This document shows positions 1 through 12,299 of a DNA stretch of 64,000 bases, piece after piece; the stretch's first letter is position 1; every line of letters starts with the position of its first letter. The translations under genes and the position numbers were made by a program. The stretch is taken from the NCBI GenBank assembly GCA_035610365.1, contig CM069432.1, positions 72,234,520-72,298,519 of the forward strand, read 5' to 3'. Source of the DNA: Aquatica leii (taxonomy: Eukaryota > Arthropoda > Insecta > Coleoptera > Lampyridae). The notes beneath the pieces are model-generated. The model worked only from the letters and a program-made list of their open reading frames with translations, was not told the DNA's origin and made no database searches.

Positions 1-710
1 AGATTGACTTGTGTCAAGCTAAACCAAATTACGTGTTGAAAAAGATTTACAGCGATTTTTGAAATTTTTATTTATTATTCTTTGTAAGTACAAATTTTAT
101 TACGTACCCAATACATAATTATTTTCTTTTAAATATTAATAAACTTTGTATTTGAAAACAATTTTTACAAGAAATTTTGTTATTTTATGTCATCGGTATT
201 CGTGTTATTAAACTACGTTAAAATTAATTCAGAATGGCAGTGACGTGACGGTTCTTAGAATTTTTAATTTGTTTTTAGTTTACGTAGAAAAACCTTAAAT
301 TAAGTTTTTAACATTTGTAGTCCGAATATCAGATTTTTAAATTGTTGTTTAATTTATTAGCATGTTTTGTATAGTTGTAAATATATATTATTTTTTATTA
401 AATAATTTAATAAAATATTTGTTCATGTTTAGCACAAAAAATTGAATGAAAAAAAAATACTTTTGCACAAAAAGTAAAATTAAAAACTAGTGCGTTAGAA
501 ATATTTTCTGTAGTTTTTGAAATAGACTTGCTTGTAGAAAAAGGATTAACGGTATTAAAAAAAAACATTAGAAGGCAATATCGATGACGGATTAGAATCA
601 GTAATTAATAAAATTATATTATTTTATTAATCAGTTTGGTATAAAATTTTCCACGTATGCTAATTTAGATGTCCAACTTTTGTGTCTTTTTAATACTGTA
701 ATATCTGCAC
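1..710. other. AT-rich intergenic stretch
   Basis: I see no reading frame, repeat or RNA signal that I can support here. The DNA is strongly AT-rich with stop codons in all frames. Confidence 0.5.
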
Positions 711-2215
711 CGCCCAAGTAGCAAAAATCAGTTACAAAACGGTTTTAAAACTCTCTTGCAACTATGGTTTCAGTAAGGTATTTAGTTACAGAATAGTTGC
801 TGAGTCTTTCCTGATACGATGTCAATACCGGATTTGGTCAGTTGCAAGGCAACTGCAGTAATATTATAACCGTTTTACAACGTGTCTGAAACCGTTGCAA
901 TTACTACTTTGTAACTGTTTTGCAGCGTTGCTATAACGGTTTTTTACAAATCATGTTTACCTGTTCTGAATCGTTTCTGTAATAGTTTATCATCACGGTT
1001 TTGTAATTGATTTGTAACATTGTAGTTACTGTTTACAGCAACTGCTATGTAACTGTTTTGAAAACATGCTTATTACCATTATTTGAAACTACTTTATAAC
1101 CGCTTTGTTCAGCAACTTATCCAAGATTTTAGTTACTAACTGTACCATAAAGATTAAAACAAAAGTAGAGATAAAAACATATTAATAAAAAGATACAGAT
1201 ATATAAAAAGTTATAATAAATGTACATTATTTAAATTATTATAGTTTCTTATAGAACTAAATTCAAACAAAAAAGATATAATAAAAGAATTTTTACATCT
1301 GTTGCAAGTAGGTACATACCAGTAAACAGGTTTATACGGCAAATTTTCAAGAAAAGCGAATTATGTCTATTATTTATACATTTTGTGAATAGTAAATGCA
1401 TATAAATTTTGTTAAGAGAAAAATGTCTTTGTGTAAAAAGACCTTGGCGGATTAAGATATTCCTCACATGTTATAGTTTAATGCGTCTACGTAATTCTTA
1501 GTTAAATATTTGTATAAGGCTACAATTGCACATGTGCAATTATAATCGGTTCAATATTCATAATCTCGACTGGCTTTTTAAAGATTATCGCAATCGCGAT
1601 CTAATTTACACGTTCTGATCACTGTGTGTAATATTGTAATGTTCTAGCAATCAAATTCTATTTTATCCTAGAAGAAAATAAAATCAATTTACTTACTTAT
1701 AATTGGCAACTAATTCTTCAACGTTGATTAATTTAGAAACAGTAGTTTAAATACAGGATTAAAATTTTAGTAATATAATATACCAATAATTGTACTTACG
1801 TAGTTTTGAATTAGAAACACTTTCGGTACTGTTTATTGGATAATGATAATGGACTATGTGTCTTATAAAAACCTCATAAAATGCACTTCTTCTGTTGCTG
1901 TTTGAAAGCATAGATTAACACTGTAGTGTAGTTTTAGAAATTCACACTTGTAACCATAGTTTCAAGACTGTTACACTCGAAACCGAAATGAAGGTTTTAA
2001 TGTCACTAAATTGACACTGTGGTTACATAAGAGTTTAGGAAAAACTTACTTATAACCATAGTTGTAAAATGGTTTTTGCTGTAATAGATTTGAAACCTCA
2101 GTAAATTACGAAAGTTGCTGCTACGTTGCTGCAACGGTTTATTTACCATGGTGCTAATGTTACTAATTTGCAACTGGTTACAACGTAACCACGGTTACAA
2201 AATGTTGCTTGGGCG
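711..2215. mobile_element. Putative non-autonomous DNA element with short TIRs and internal repeats
   Basis: The left end reads CGCCCAAGTAGCA and the right end, read on the other strand, CGCCCAAGCAACA, giving a 13 bp terminal inverted repeat with two mismatches. Inside the ends (about 720-1110 and 1945-2205) there are many degenerate copies of a motif like GTAACCGTTTTGCAAC, in both orientations. The middle (1140-1900) is plain AT-rich DNA without coding potential. I could not find a clear target site duplication, so the superfamily is open. The repeat-laden ends look like transposase-binding arrays of a large MITE, but that is inference. Confidence 0.5.
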
Positions 2216-2680
2216 CATTTACTAACGTAGTAGCAGACGTTCTAGTTTGAACAAAAACAATTTGTTCATGTATATTATTTAGTTTGTTATATTTAATTCG
2301 TTATTTAACAAAGAAAATCAGTAAAAAAAAAACACACACACATATATATTGAGCCTAAATTTGTAATGTCGATAATTTTAGGATTATAAAGTTTATTCTT
2401 ACAAAAAACTTCGAGATATTAATGTATGTAATAAGAAAAAAGTATAAAAACGTATTATTGAAATATTAAATTAAAATTTTATTTATTACATTTGTAGCTA
2501 AATATATTCCATCCGCAGCAGTTTCTAACTGTTTAACTTCATTTCTCAACACTTTAGATTTCTTAGGTACATAATTATCATAGTAATGTTTTAATTTTTT
2601 ATATCTACTTCTGAGAAAAAGAAATTATCAAAACAAACAAATAAAGTGAATACAAACTATGTGTTTTTAGCAGCTAGGGA
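2216..2680. other. AT-rich spacer
   Basis: Nothing recognised. It contains a short CA/TA-rich run near 2330-2350 and leads into the copia remnant. A copia LTR would be expected about here on the left side, but I cannot delimit one. Confidence 0.35.
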
Positions 2681-2689
2681 TGGATGCTA

Positions 2690-2975
2690 TCAGTGGTCAT
2701 TATAAATGAGATTGCGAGACGTTAAGACAAGTAGAAATGCAAGGAGATTTATACAGAAGAGGAAGAATGCATAACCGCAGAGGTCGAGGTCAAAGTTGGA
2801 ACTACAGCAATAATCGCAGTTGAAGCAGTCGCGGTGACTATAATTATCTAAGAAATATTCATGAAAACAAAACAGAGAATCGTAGAAGAAACGAAGCAAA
2901 CGAATATGGAGGAAACGATAGAGATGGAAACTATGCAGAATTTGAAGGAAATGGAGAAGGTGTTTGTTTCATGTT
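2690..2975 (+). pseudogene. Copia gag-like Arg/Gly-rich tail (remnant)
   Basis: In the plus direction this stretch encodes a run rich in Arg, Gly and Asn (for example RGRGQSWNY), with stops and frame changes, directly before the protease-like piece. Copia gag proteins carry a basic, zinc-knuckle-containing tail at this position, but I do not see an intact CCHC knuckle. An open frame on the opposite strand over 2690-2899 looks like the antisense shadow of this repetitive coding stretch. Confidence 0.45.
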
Positions 2976-2989
2976 GAATAGGTACATTC

Positions 2990-3110
2990 CCAAAACTGTA
3001 AGCGATAAAAATTTAAATAATTTTTATATTGACTTTGATTGTACTGATCATATCGCGAATAAAGTTAAATATTTTTCTGAACTAATGTATTTAAAAAATA
3101 AAATTTAGAG
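2990..3110 (+). pseudogene. Copia protease fragment
   Basis: The translation contains FYIDFDCTDHIAN, which corresponds to the copia aspartic protease core (consensus form D-S-G-A-T-D-H-[MI]). In this copy the catalytic DSGA is changed to DFDC. Only about 40 residues remain before the sequence jumps into integrase, so most of the protease is missing. Confidence 0.6.
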
Positions 3111-3120
3111 TTGAATTTTA

Positions 3121-3540
3121 TAAACCATGTGTAAAGGGGAAAATGTGTCAATTACCATTTGGTCAAAGAACTAGAAGTATAAAGATTTTAGGAATTGTGC
3201 ACACTCCTATTACTCCGGTATCGGATGACGGAGGTGAACATTTTGTGCCCCTTATCGATGACTATTCGAACTTCACCCATGTTTATATTCTTAAAGAAAA
3301 ATCTGAAGTTACAGAATGCTTTAAAAGGTATGCTAATTTAGTTTAGTACAAATTTGGTGTTAAAATTGAAAAAGTAATTTGTAATAACGTAGGTACATAT
3401 TTGTCAAACGAATTTAAAGAATTTTGTCGTAATAATAAAACCTTCATCAAATATACAGTGATTTACACCTCAGAACAAAATGGGAAGACAGAATGATTTA
3501 ATCAGACTGTAGTTGTTCAAAATTATTTTGGAATGAAGTC
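3121..3540 (+). pseudogene. Copia integrase catalytic core (remnant)
   Basis: The frame opens with CVKGKMCQLPFGQR, matching the end of the copia integrase zinc-binding region (C-x-x-G-K...LPF). It continues with LIDDYSNFTHVYILKEKSEV, matching the core around the IDD(Y/F)S motif. After a stop it resumes with a G-x-KI...CNNVGTYLSNEFKEFC stretch (family R-x-D-N-G-x-EY) and YTSEQNGKTE (family YTPQQNG-AER). The second catalytic Asp of the family D-N-G motif is changed here. An in-frame stop at about 3344 and another near 3496 make it non-functional. Confidence 0.8.
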
Positions 3541-3630
3541 ATTTTAACATCGATTTATATTATCAATAGGATCTCTGAGAATTTTTCTAATATAACATCA
3601 TATCAAAAATGTCATAGTAAAAAACCTATT

Positions 3631-4005
3631 GTGGAAAATTTAAGAGTTTTTGTTTGTTCCGCGTACACGCACATAAATAAACAGTTTAGAAATAAATTCG
3701 ATTCAAAAGCTCAAAAATGTCTGATAATAGGGTATGCACATAACGGTTATCGATTGTGGAACTTAAATAATAATAAAGAAATCATATCAAAAGACGTTAT
3801 TTTTAATGAAATTGAGTTTCCTTGTAATAAACCAAATCATTGTAATCAACTAAATATTGTAAATGTAGAATTAGATGTTAAAAGTAATATAAATAAAGAT
3901 GAAAATGTTACCATTAATGAAAATGGAAATCAAAATTTTGTTACTCCTGAGGTGAATGAAAACCCTAAACGCAATGCCAATATTTCTAAAAAATATGACG
4001 ATTAG
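3631..4005 (+). pseudogene. Copia integrase C-terminal region
   Basis: A 124-residue open segment contains LRVFVCSAYTHI, FDSKAQKCLIIGYAHNGYRL and KDVIFNE. These are the conserved landmarks of the copia integrase C-terminal domain (family pattern: L-R-x-F-G-C-x-A-Y, then F-D-x-K-[AS]-x-K-C-x-F-[LV]-G-Y, then S-R-D-V-x-F-x-E). The apparent ATG is internal to the polyprotein and is not a genuine start. The Asn/Lys-rich tail corresponds to the variable linker before reverse transcriptase. Confidence 0.85.
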
Positions 4006-4009
4006 GAAA

Positions 4010-4745
4010 TATATGCAGCTTTCGACGCAATCTCATATGTAGAAGATATCCCTGAAGAATTTAGTGAAATTGAACATAGAGAAGATAAAGAGATATGGCT
4101 AAAAGCCATTGATCGTTATTTAAAATCTATAGATAAAAATAACAAATGGGAAATTACTAAGCCACCGAAGAATGTAGAAGTATGTAATGTAAACGAATTT
4201 TGATTATGATAGTCTTTATTGTCCAGTAGCAAAATTGTCAACTGTAAAAACTTTGTTGTCAGTAGGTAACTAAAGGAATTATTATTTTTCTCAGCTTCAC
4301 GTTAAGACCGCGTTCTTAAACGGAGATTTAAATGAAGAAGTATATATTAAGGCGCCTGAAGGTGTATCTTGTGAAGAAGAACCTGTGTTCAAACAAAAAA
4401 AAGCACTGTACGGCTTAAAACACTGAGCTAATGCTGGAATGAAAGATTTAAGACTATTTTAGTAAATGTGGGATTAAATCGATCAAAAAATGAAAATTGT
4501 TTATATTTTAATGAGTTCCAAGATAACATTGTTTGTTTTTTAATATATGTGGATGACATAATAATCAGCGCACGAGATATAGATTTAATTAAAGTTTACA
4601 AGAAGAAATTATCTAACGAATTCAAAATATAAAGAACAAGGATGAATTTTCTTAAACTAGAAATTAATTATGTTAAAGATATGATAAAGATAAAGAGGGT
4701 ATATTAAAGTTAAATCAAAGTGCATATATTATAGTCTTAAAGAAA
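4010..4745 (+). pseudogene. Copia reverse transcriptase (remnant)
   Basis: Pieces in several frames give the expected order. First comes the lead-in ending NKWEITKPPKN, then KTAFLNGDLNEEVYIKAPEG and FKQKKALYGLKH (family D-V-x-x-A-F-L-N-G-x-L and K-x-L-Y-G-L-K-Q), then FLIYVDDIIISARD with the catalytic YVDD box at about 4549-4560. Stops and frame changes are frequent. The catalytic box itself is intact, but the Asp that begins the DVKTAFL motif is missing (HVKTAFL). Confidence 0.8.
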
Positions 4746-4751
4746 TTTATT

Positions 4752-5195
4752 ATGATGAATTGTAAACCTTGTTCAACACTGATAGATTCTAAATTAAAAA
4801 TCAACGTAATTGAAAATTCTGAATTGTGTAATAAACCTGTAAAAGAACTTATCAGATGCTTAATGTATATTATGTTAAATACAAGACTTGATATAAGTTT
4901 TGCTTTAAACTATTTTTGTAGATACCAGGACTTGAATCGTGAAACAATTTGGATCCAACTAAAAAGGGTACTAAGATATTTAAAGGGGACAATTAATTAC
5001 AATTCAGTATATAAACGTAAAAGGTTTGATAAAGAAAATGTTTTGGTATGTTACGTTGATGCTGATTGGGGACAAGACCCGTATGATAGGAAAACTGTAA
5101 GTGGTTACAACATAAAAGTATTTGGTAATCCCGTGTCGTGGGTACAGGGAAACAAAATTGTACAGCATTATCAGCAACTGAGCCAGAGTTATTAG
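4752..5195 (+). pseudogene. Copia RNase H (remnant)
   Basis: A 147-residue open segment starts inside the polyprotein at MMNCKPCSTLID. It runs through the inter-domain region (TRLDISFALNYFCRYQ, then a KRVLRYLKGTINY stretch) into RNase H with CYVDADWGQDPYDRKTVSGY and PVSWVQGNK. The first catalytic Asp (DADW) is retained. The frame ends shortly after the substituted end of the S-S-T-E-A-E-Y motif. A few more degenerate residues (LALCTLFLSF-like) follow to about 5230. Confidence 0.85.
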
Positions 5196-5230
5196 CTTTG
5201 TGTACTTTGTTCTTGAGTTTTAGATACTAG

Positions 5231-8200
5231 TCTCTAGTTAGAGAAATGGTGAGAGTCTAGTTTACTTGCTCTAAATACATGCAATTGTAGTTAACTTCAA
5301 ATCATTTACTACTTAAATTTTTTGAATACATTAATTTTAAGCAAAGCATAGTATGAATGTGCTGTATTTGTTTAAAAAGTACCAATGATTAAATGACACG
5401 ATTTTGCTTTTGCAACTGGCAAATAAAAGAAATCTATTCTATTGTCAAGTTCCGACAAACGTTGATATTTGCTAATATTTCTTAGAAGCTTTAACCGAAT
5501 AACATGTGGGTGTGACTTACAATGCAAATTAGGTAAATTTGTATATCATTAATAATTCATTTGTAATTAATAGGTGTTATTCTTAAAAATGAAGTTTTAC
5601 AAACTAAGAAGGTAATAGGAACATCGCAGTTAAAGAATTAGAAAAATTTTCTTTTAGAAAATGCAAGATAGTTAATTATCCTAATGGATCTAATTTGCTA
5701 CAATAATTTTTACTGCAAAATTAGTTTAAATATGAAAAATAAATTATTAACGAAACACATTGTAGAAGTGATTATTAAGTGCTTTTACACCAGTCGTTTG
5801 CAGTAATCTTGTAATAATTGATTGTATGTATATTTATCTTGTGTTGTTAATTATAACGTAAGTCCAAACTGTTTATAAATGAATTTTTAACAAAGTAGCG
5901 ACAATGTGATTATTTGTGATTATTTATATAATATTGTAACATAAGATCTAGTAAAAATATATTTAAATACTTATAAAAACTATATTAATATAAGGATAAA
6001 TAATAAAATACAGACATCAGGCATGTGCGAAAGAAACATCTTGATAATTGGTTACTTCTGAATTGCCATGCAGTTCAAAAAGCTGATAAATGCTAATAAA
6101 TACTAACTTCTTTAAGTAAATTTAAGCATGTTATTACAAAATGATTAATTTTATTTCAAGGATTGGATTACTTAATCTGTTGAAAATGTGAACTTCAGTA
6201 ACTGGTATTTCTAAACATCTGATCTTTATAATCATAACTTGTTTATAATAATGCAAAAGCAAAAGTCCGATAAATTACTGTTGGCATTTTCTTTCCATCA
6301 AAAGAAAACCTTACAAGAAAACAGGTAGTGAGGTTGCAAATTAGGAGTTTTTGTTTATTCTAATTACCTTGAACTTCTAAAATATATTTACGTAAGAAAG
6401 TCACCACTGAATGTTAACGTTTGCAAGTCAACGTTTGCAAACGTAACCTAAAATATGTAATTTACAAACCAAACTCTTTTTACGCTATGAAACTACATGA
6501 CTCTTAATGATTTCGTTTTCAAATTTTATAATTTGTGATTTACGGAATATTTATCTTCTAAATTATGTTTTCATAATTCATTATCCTGTATGTTAATAGG
6601 TTGAGGAAACTACTTTGATCCGTACAAAAATGAAATTAGACAATCACAATGCACAAAGTTATTTAATCGCAATTACATTGTGCATCGCATTATCTGTTAG
6701 TCGTAGTTAGAATGTTTTCTGTATTTTTTGACAATTGGTAAAAAGTCTAAAATACTTTTCATGTTCGTTCTTCGATTTTGTGGCAATATGTGAGAACCAC
6801 TTATATTATTCACATAATTTTTAATTTCAGATAGAGTTTTATCCATTTTCACATCTCATAATTCATCTTTACATTGTTTTAAAAAAATGTCTAAAAATAC
6901 ACAAGTTATTGTTCTATTCACACATAAACTACCAATATATGTCAAAATCTACGATTGTTGATTTTGTTTAAATTGTAAGAATATTGATTGTATCACTTGT
7001 TTTTGAATGAAAATATATGCAAAATACATAAAAAATCAAGTGTTTTAAAATTAATATTTTATCCCAAAAGCAAGGTTTACTTTCTGTTACTAAAATTGAT
7101 TTCTGAAAAAGTTAGTCAAATATTCAAAAAAACATTTAGCAGAAAATTCTTGAAAAGTGGTGAAAGGTTTAGAAATACAAGTGGGTACTAAGTTCTATCG
7201 TCAGAGAAAGTCGTTGAGTCAGTGTGGTTAAATTGAAAAGAAAGAAACAGACAAAGAATAGAATGTTTTTATTAAAGATCAGTAAATAAAATAGTAAATT
7301 TAACAAAACAGTAAAAAAAATAATATATTAACTAACATGTAAGTAAAAAAATAAAAATAATGGATTTCTTAAATCAAATAAATGTAAATAAATTATTAAA
7401 ATAAAGCTACTTTGGCATCTGCTACTTAATCAATGTTAATTATACTCATATTAAGAAAAAGTTATTTTTAGTGCATACATTTTTATGTCTAAAATAACTT
7501 TTTTATTTAATTCAATTATTTTTAATTTTGTTTAAGAACGTACACTGTTATTTGTTATTAATATTACACGATAAAAAGTTAGAATCGTTTTTTGACAATT
7601 TTTGTTTTTTATACTTAATCCGTCTATGACAATTTATGCATATCTAAAAACTCATTACTTATTCAGTTTAGAAAGCATTCTACGTTTAGCATTCACTTTT
7701 TATGTGTCACGATTTAAACATTTTTGCGTCCTTAAAAGGTATACTTTGTCAAATTTGTTCACGTGAAAATGTCTTAAACTTAGAACACTGTATCGTAAGG
7801 GCACGTTTACTTTGGTGCGGTCGACGACGGCGTTAATATGTTAAGTTACCGTTCTGAATTTTACTTCAACTTCATTTAAAAAGTATAATTGTATAATCGC
7901 TATTCTTGTTTATTTTGCTTGATTTTAAAAAACATATTGTCGTAATATCAATATCAATCAGATAATGTTAAAACATTGTTAATTGTAGCACATGTTTAAT
8001 TTTAATTAAGATTTTTAATAAAATACAAAAATGTTTGTTGTATAAACTAAACTAAAATAAAAAAAATCATATAAAAATTAGATAAATTGTAAAGTTAGTT
8101 TAACTTAATTTCTTTCTTGTGTCAAATTTTGCTTATATTTTATTTTCTTAATTTGTTTTTTTAACAAATAAATTGTGTTTGTTATAAAGTAAACATTATA

Positions 8201-8380
8201 ATTTTAATAAAACCTGTTGAACTAAAGCTATGATTTTAGTAAAAACATACTTTTTTTTATAAATTTGCATAAATGCATTATTTTTTAACAAAAAAGTTAC
8301 TGTTTTAAGAGTAACAGAAATTTGTTTGAACTTTTTTGTAACGTCCATAATTTATTATATAAGCTGCGGCACATCAATAT
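5231..8380. other. Long AT-rich stretch without recognisable gene
   Basis: No gene recognised. A minus-strand run of about 49 codons (6870 down to 6705, starting MDKTLSEIKNYV) is open but matches nothing I know. A plus-strand open stretch at 6988-7191 is low-complexity Lys/Phe-rich and probably chance. Base composition is near 75% AT throughout. Confidence 0.4.
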
Positions 8381-8384
8381 CTAT

Positions 8385-8890
8385 ATAAAAAAAATGGCCA
8401 CAGTTTTTCCTTTTCTTCTTGTGCATGTCGCATAGCATTTTCTCAATTTTCAGCAAATACATTTCTAATTCCTTCACGAAATAGTTCTACAAGATCTTGC
8501 GTTTTGAAGGTTGTGTTGTTTTTTGCTATTTTTGTTTTTATTTACCCCTATATTAATTCAACAAAATTCAGTTTACAATGATTTGAAAGCAATCGTAAAA
8601 CTGTAACATTGACAACATAAGTTGGTGTAACAACTGCGTTTCGGACAGCAATAGATTTTACTTGTCTACCCACTTTGTATGTTGGCTTTTTTGGTGCCAG
8701 TATTTGGTATTAGCTCTGATTTTCTACTGTGATAGAAAGCATTGTCCTCTAGAATGTTCTTTAAAACGTGTCAGAATTTTTTTAAACCAGTTTTCAAACA
8801 CATCAGCAGTCATTGCTTTATGGCAATCTCCAGTTTTTTAGATTTAAAGCATAAGAGTTTATCATCAAAATAGCAGCTGAAAATTAAATT
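8385..8890 (-). pseudogene. IS630-like (Tc1/mariner superfamily) transposase, C-terminal half
   Basis: Read on the minus strand from about 8890 downward, the pieces are LLCFKSKK, then HKAMTADVFENWFKKIL (family Y-H-D-x-M-N-A-x-x-F-E-x-W-F), then DNAFYHSRKSELIP (family D-N-A-[SP]-Y-H-S-R, holding the second catalytic Asp), then a decayed L-x-P-x-Y-H-C-x-L-N-P-I-E-x-x-W block, and finally LVELFREGIRNVFAEN and ENAMRHAQEEKEKLW. This order matches the DDE domain of an arthropod IS630-like family. The copy has several frameshifts and stops and is dead. The N-terminal DNA-binding half is not present here. Confidence 0.75.
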
Positions 8891-11800
8891 AGTTTTATAA
8901 GAACTGCTGTGTGTTTTTTATTTTTTTAACGTTGGCATTAAATAGATGTTTGTATTCAAATTCGGTAATCAGCAGTTATAGATGTTTAGACGCAGCGCTG
9001 TTCATTAAGATGAAACTGTTAGATGCGTCAAACAGTAAGTGGCATTCAAAACTTGTTGACGATAAGCTTTAAAATTAAAAAATAAACAGTTGAAGTAAAA
9101 AAAAATTCTCAGATGGTTATTTTAGTGTTTAAAAGTAAACTTTTAAGACGTAGATGCGTCGTAATTTGGTGGGTTTTGCAAAATTTATTAGAGATATGTC
9201 GATGTTGTTGACTCGGGACAGTGCATCTGCAACAAGGCTTCTTAAGCAAGATGTGACAAAAACTGCGTTGTAAATTCTAATTGGAAAATCCGTCGTAACA
9301 ATTATTTTTTAAGTTTTAGTCTTAAATCAAAAGAATTATATATTTGTCTCAATTATTAAATTTAAAAATATTTGTGGGTAAGGTAGATGACTAGTAGTTT
9401 GCAGTTGTAAGTGGGTTTGCTTAGCGGTTTCTGCTATTCAAAAGTAATAGATGGTATTTACTCTTATTTAAAGCGGGGTTTTTAATAAAGATTGTGTTCA
9501 AACTAAACTTAAGAAATTTGAAAATGGCATTGAACAAGTTGGTAAAAATGTTATGGTGTCTTAGGCGTTCTAAAAAAACCCAGAGTTTATGTGTTTTGCT
9601 ATAAAAATCTGATCAAGATAAGCGTAACAAAAAAAATTATTTGTTCAAAGATTTGTTGAAAGATTTGGCCGACGTTTCAGCCTAAACGACGTGTATGGTC
9701 CATCAAAAAAAAAAGCATGAGTATTACCAATGTCGACTAAACTAAATAAACATAGACCTTGATATAAATATATAATATAAAAGTTAAATATTTATATTAC
9801 ATTTTCATTTTAATAATTTTATAAATTAGTTTATATTATTTATAAATGTAAAAGACAATTGTATTTACATAACTGTACAATACGTAACATCAATTTTACA
9901 TAATGTATTTTATTAGTTTTTTATTTATAAATACTTTTAGGTAGGTACTGTTGTGGTAGAGTTATATAGCACTAATTTAATGATTTTTTTATGGAAACGG
10001 TAATTGTAATAGCTTCAATTAACTTTTTTTTAATTAAACTTATGAATTAAATCTTAAAATTTAAAAGTCTGCAAACCAACTTTAAATAACTATGTTAATA
10101 AGTGTGTTATTTAAGTTTTTGTTGCAGTATTTTTAGAAATTATTCGTTTCCTATTTATAACTTTTTAAAATTTTTGGGTATTTAGTAATTCTTATATATT
10201 TAAAAAAAGCTAGTTCTTATTAAAACTAATTTAGAGTTAAAATAGCCCAACAATAATTAATTAACAAAACTTAATTTAACTGTAAACCAAAATTATAAAA
10301 AAAATAAATAAATAGATAATAGCATTTAGCATAAATGAAAATACCAATTAAACGTACAAAATTATGTTTTATAGTTTAATCAACACAAATATTTTTTAAT
10401 GAAAAATGGAGCACGAAATATTCAATTTTCCATCGATGTTGTTAAACAAAGAGTCAAACTTGTGTCCTAAGCAATTTCATTTTACAAGAAATTAAACTTT
10501 ATATCTCTTTTGAGTACTTTTATAAACTCTTTTATTAGTAGAATATAATGTCAATATCGAATGTTCTACAGTACATTCTAAATCCAATTTACATTTTGGT
10601 CAGTTATGACTTATAAAATACAAACATTTTACAATTTTTTTAAATTATTTTTTTATGTAGTGTATACACTTAAACTTTTTACTTGGTTTAACGTAAAAAA
10701 TATATTTACATTGTGACGCAAAATCAATGTATATAAATTATAAAAATGTTTAATTAACTTACGTGAAAAAAATCCAGTTTAAGATTTACAACCACATGCA
10801 GAGTTAAGTCAACAAAGTTGGTGTGTAATTTATTATCTTTTTTTTGCATTGTTATATTGATTATGTAGAGTTAAAACTTTGTAATTTGTAAATACATGTG
10901 TTAATCGTTTACAGTATTTATTTGAATTTGCTGTTATAATTTTACTTTGCATAAACCTATATCATGAGATTTTTAAAGAATGTTTAGTTTTCTAGAACGA
11001 TGAAATTGTATTAAAATCTATTTAAATAAAATTAAAAATTAATTTAAATATTAATAATATTCAATTAGATATGGTGCAACAAAGGGTTACATACATTTGA
11101 TAATGTGCAAAAACTAATTAAGACTTCTATAAATTTTGATAGTTTACAAGAAGAAATTAATTTAAAATTAAATATATGTTGCATAACGGTTTTGCATAAA
11201 CCGTATTATTAAATCATGTAGCAGAAAAGTTAAAGTGGTTGTTCGTAACAATGAGAATAAAATGTAAAATTTGTTTTTGTGCTGCCAATATCGCAAACGT
11301 CAATATTCGTTCGCTAGTGTAGTTACGTAATGGGCGAAAAAACCTCTAGCGTGGCAAAATGCAAACTAGAAATCTACGTAAAACTATGTTTACAAAGTCA
11401 ATCATTAGTTAAGCAGGAAGGTGTGTCTAGTGGAAAGTATATTTAAAATTTTTGAAATGTATTGTAAACTCAATAAAAAAGGTTTAAAGATTTTATAAAT
11501 TGAAATATTGGAGTATTATATATTTCGAAATTGGTACAACGTAAAGTACAATCTTAACCTTAAATTTCGCGAGTAAATTACTGGGAATTTGCGGTAACCA
11601 AAGGCATTTTATTGTGGCATTGTAATTATTGTTTAGAGACGCTATTTTAAACTTGGTTTTTGCTGTAATACAATTTGCTTGATTTATTCCTAATAGTGCT
11701 GATTGGAATGCACAAGAATTCGTAACGTTTTTACTTATTCTTCGCTTATTAATAAATTTTGAGAAGCGGAATCAAGTAAACATTTGCAGTTACGGATGTT

Positions 11801-12290
11801 TCCGTCAATATCAAACACACTGATTGATGCAATAGATAAAACAATTTCGCTGTTATTAGATTGCACCGTGTTCAGTATCGTTAGTAGAGTTTAAAAGAAA
11901 ACAGTATTATTAATCTAATACTCATCAGCAAAAAAAGAAAAAAGTTATTTTTTGCTTATATAAATCTTAAATTAACAAATCATTTATTTAAAATACAACT
12001 TCTTATTTTTAATGCATTTATAGTAAAATAATAAATTATTGTATTCATTTTTAAGATACTGAACATATCATGAATTAATATTAGCAAACTGTGATTTAAA
12101 GTTTTTGTTTCTGATAGGGTTGTAAATAAGGCATACGATGTAGAATCTGGAAGACATGTACTATACACGTGAATATTACAAATACAACAGTTTTCTTCTG
12201 TGTTTATTTCGTATTTATTATTTTTATATAATAATATTTTTTATTAGATAGTCTTAATTGAGCAATTATTCGTGTTTTGTTTATGTCTAC
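8891..12290. other. AT-rich stretch without recognisable gene
   Basis: No coding or RNA feature supported. Near 9640-9700 the minus strand carries GGCTGAAACGTCGGCC, which resembles the 3' half of the hammerhead-like motifs found elsewhere in the window, but the 5' core is not convincing. Confidence 0.4.
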
Positions 12291-12299
12291 TTTAAAGTT

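Larger units (their letters stand above)
2690..5230 (+). mobile_element. Degraded Ty1/copia retrotransposon
   Basis: Translated pieces follow copia order: gag-like tail, protease, integrase, reverse transcriptase, RNase H. They lie on the plus strand in shifting frames, with many stops and at least one internal deletion between protease and integrase (about 3110-3125). No matching LTR pair was found within several kb on either side, so the copy is either old or truncated at both ends. The pieces are listed separately. Confidence 0.85.

Noticed and set aside
2690-2899. Open frame on the minus strand, 69 codons, Cys/Phe/Tyr-rich
   Set aside because: It is antisense to the Arg/Gly-rich gag-like tail of the copia remnant, and the composition is what that antisense would give.
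9640-9700. Possible sixth hammerhead-like motif (GGCTGAAACGTCGGCC on the minus strand)
   Set aside because: The 3' half fits, but the 5' core reads TTGATGG instead of CUGANGA and stem II does not pair.
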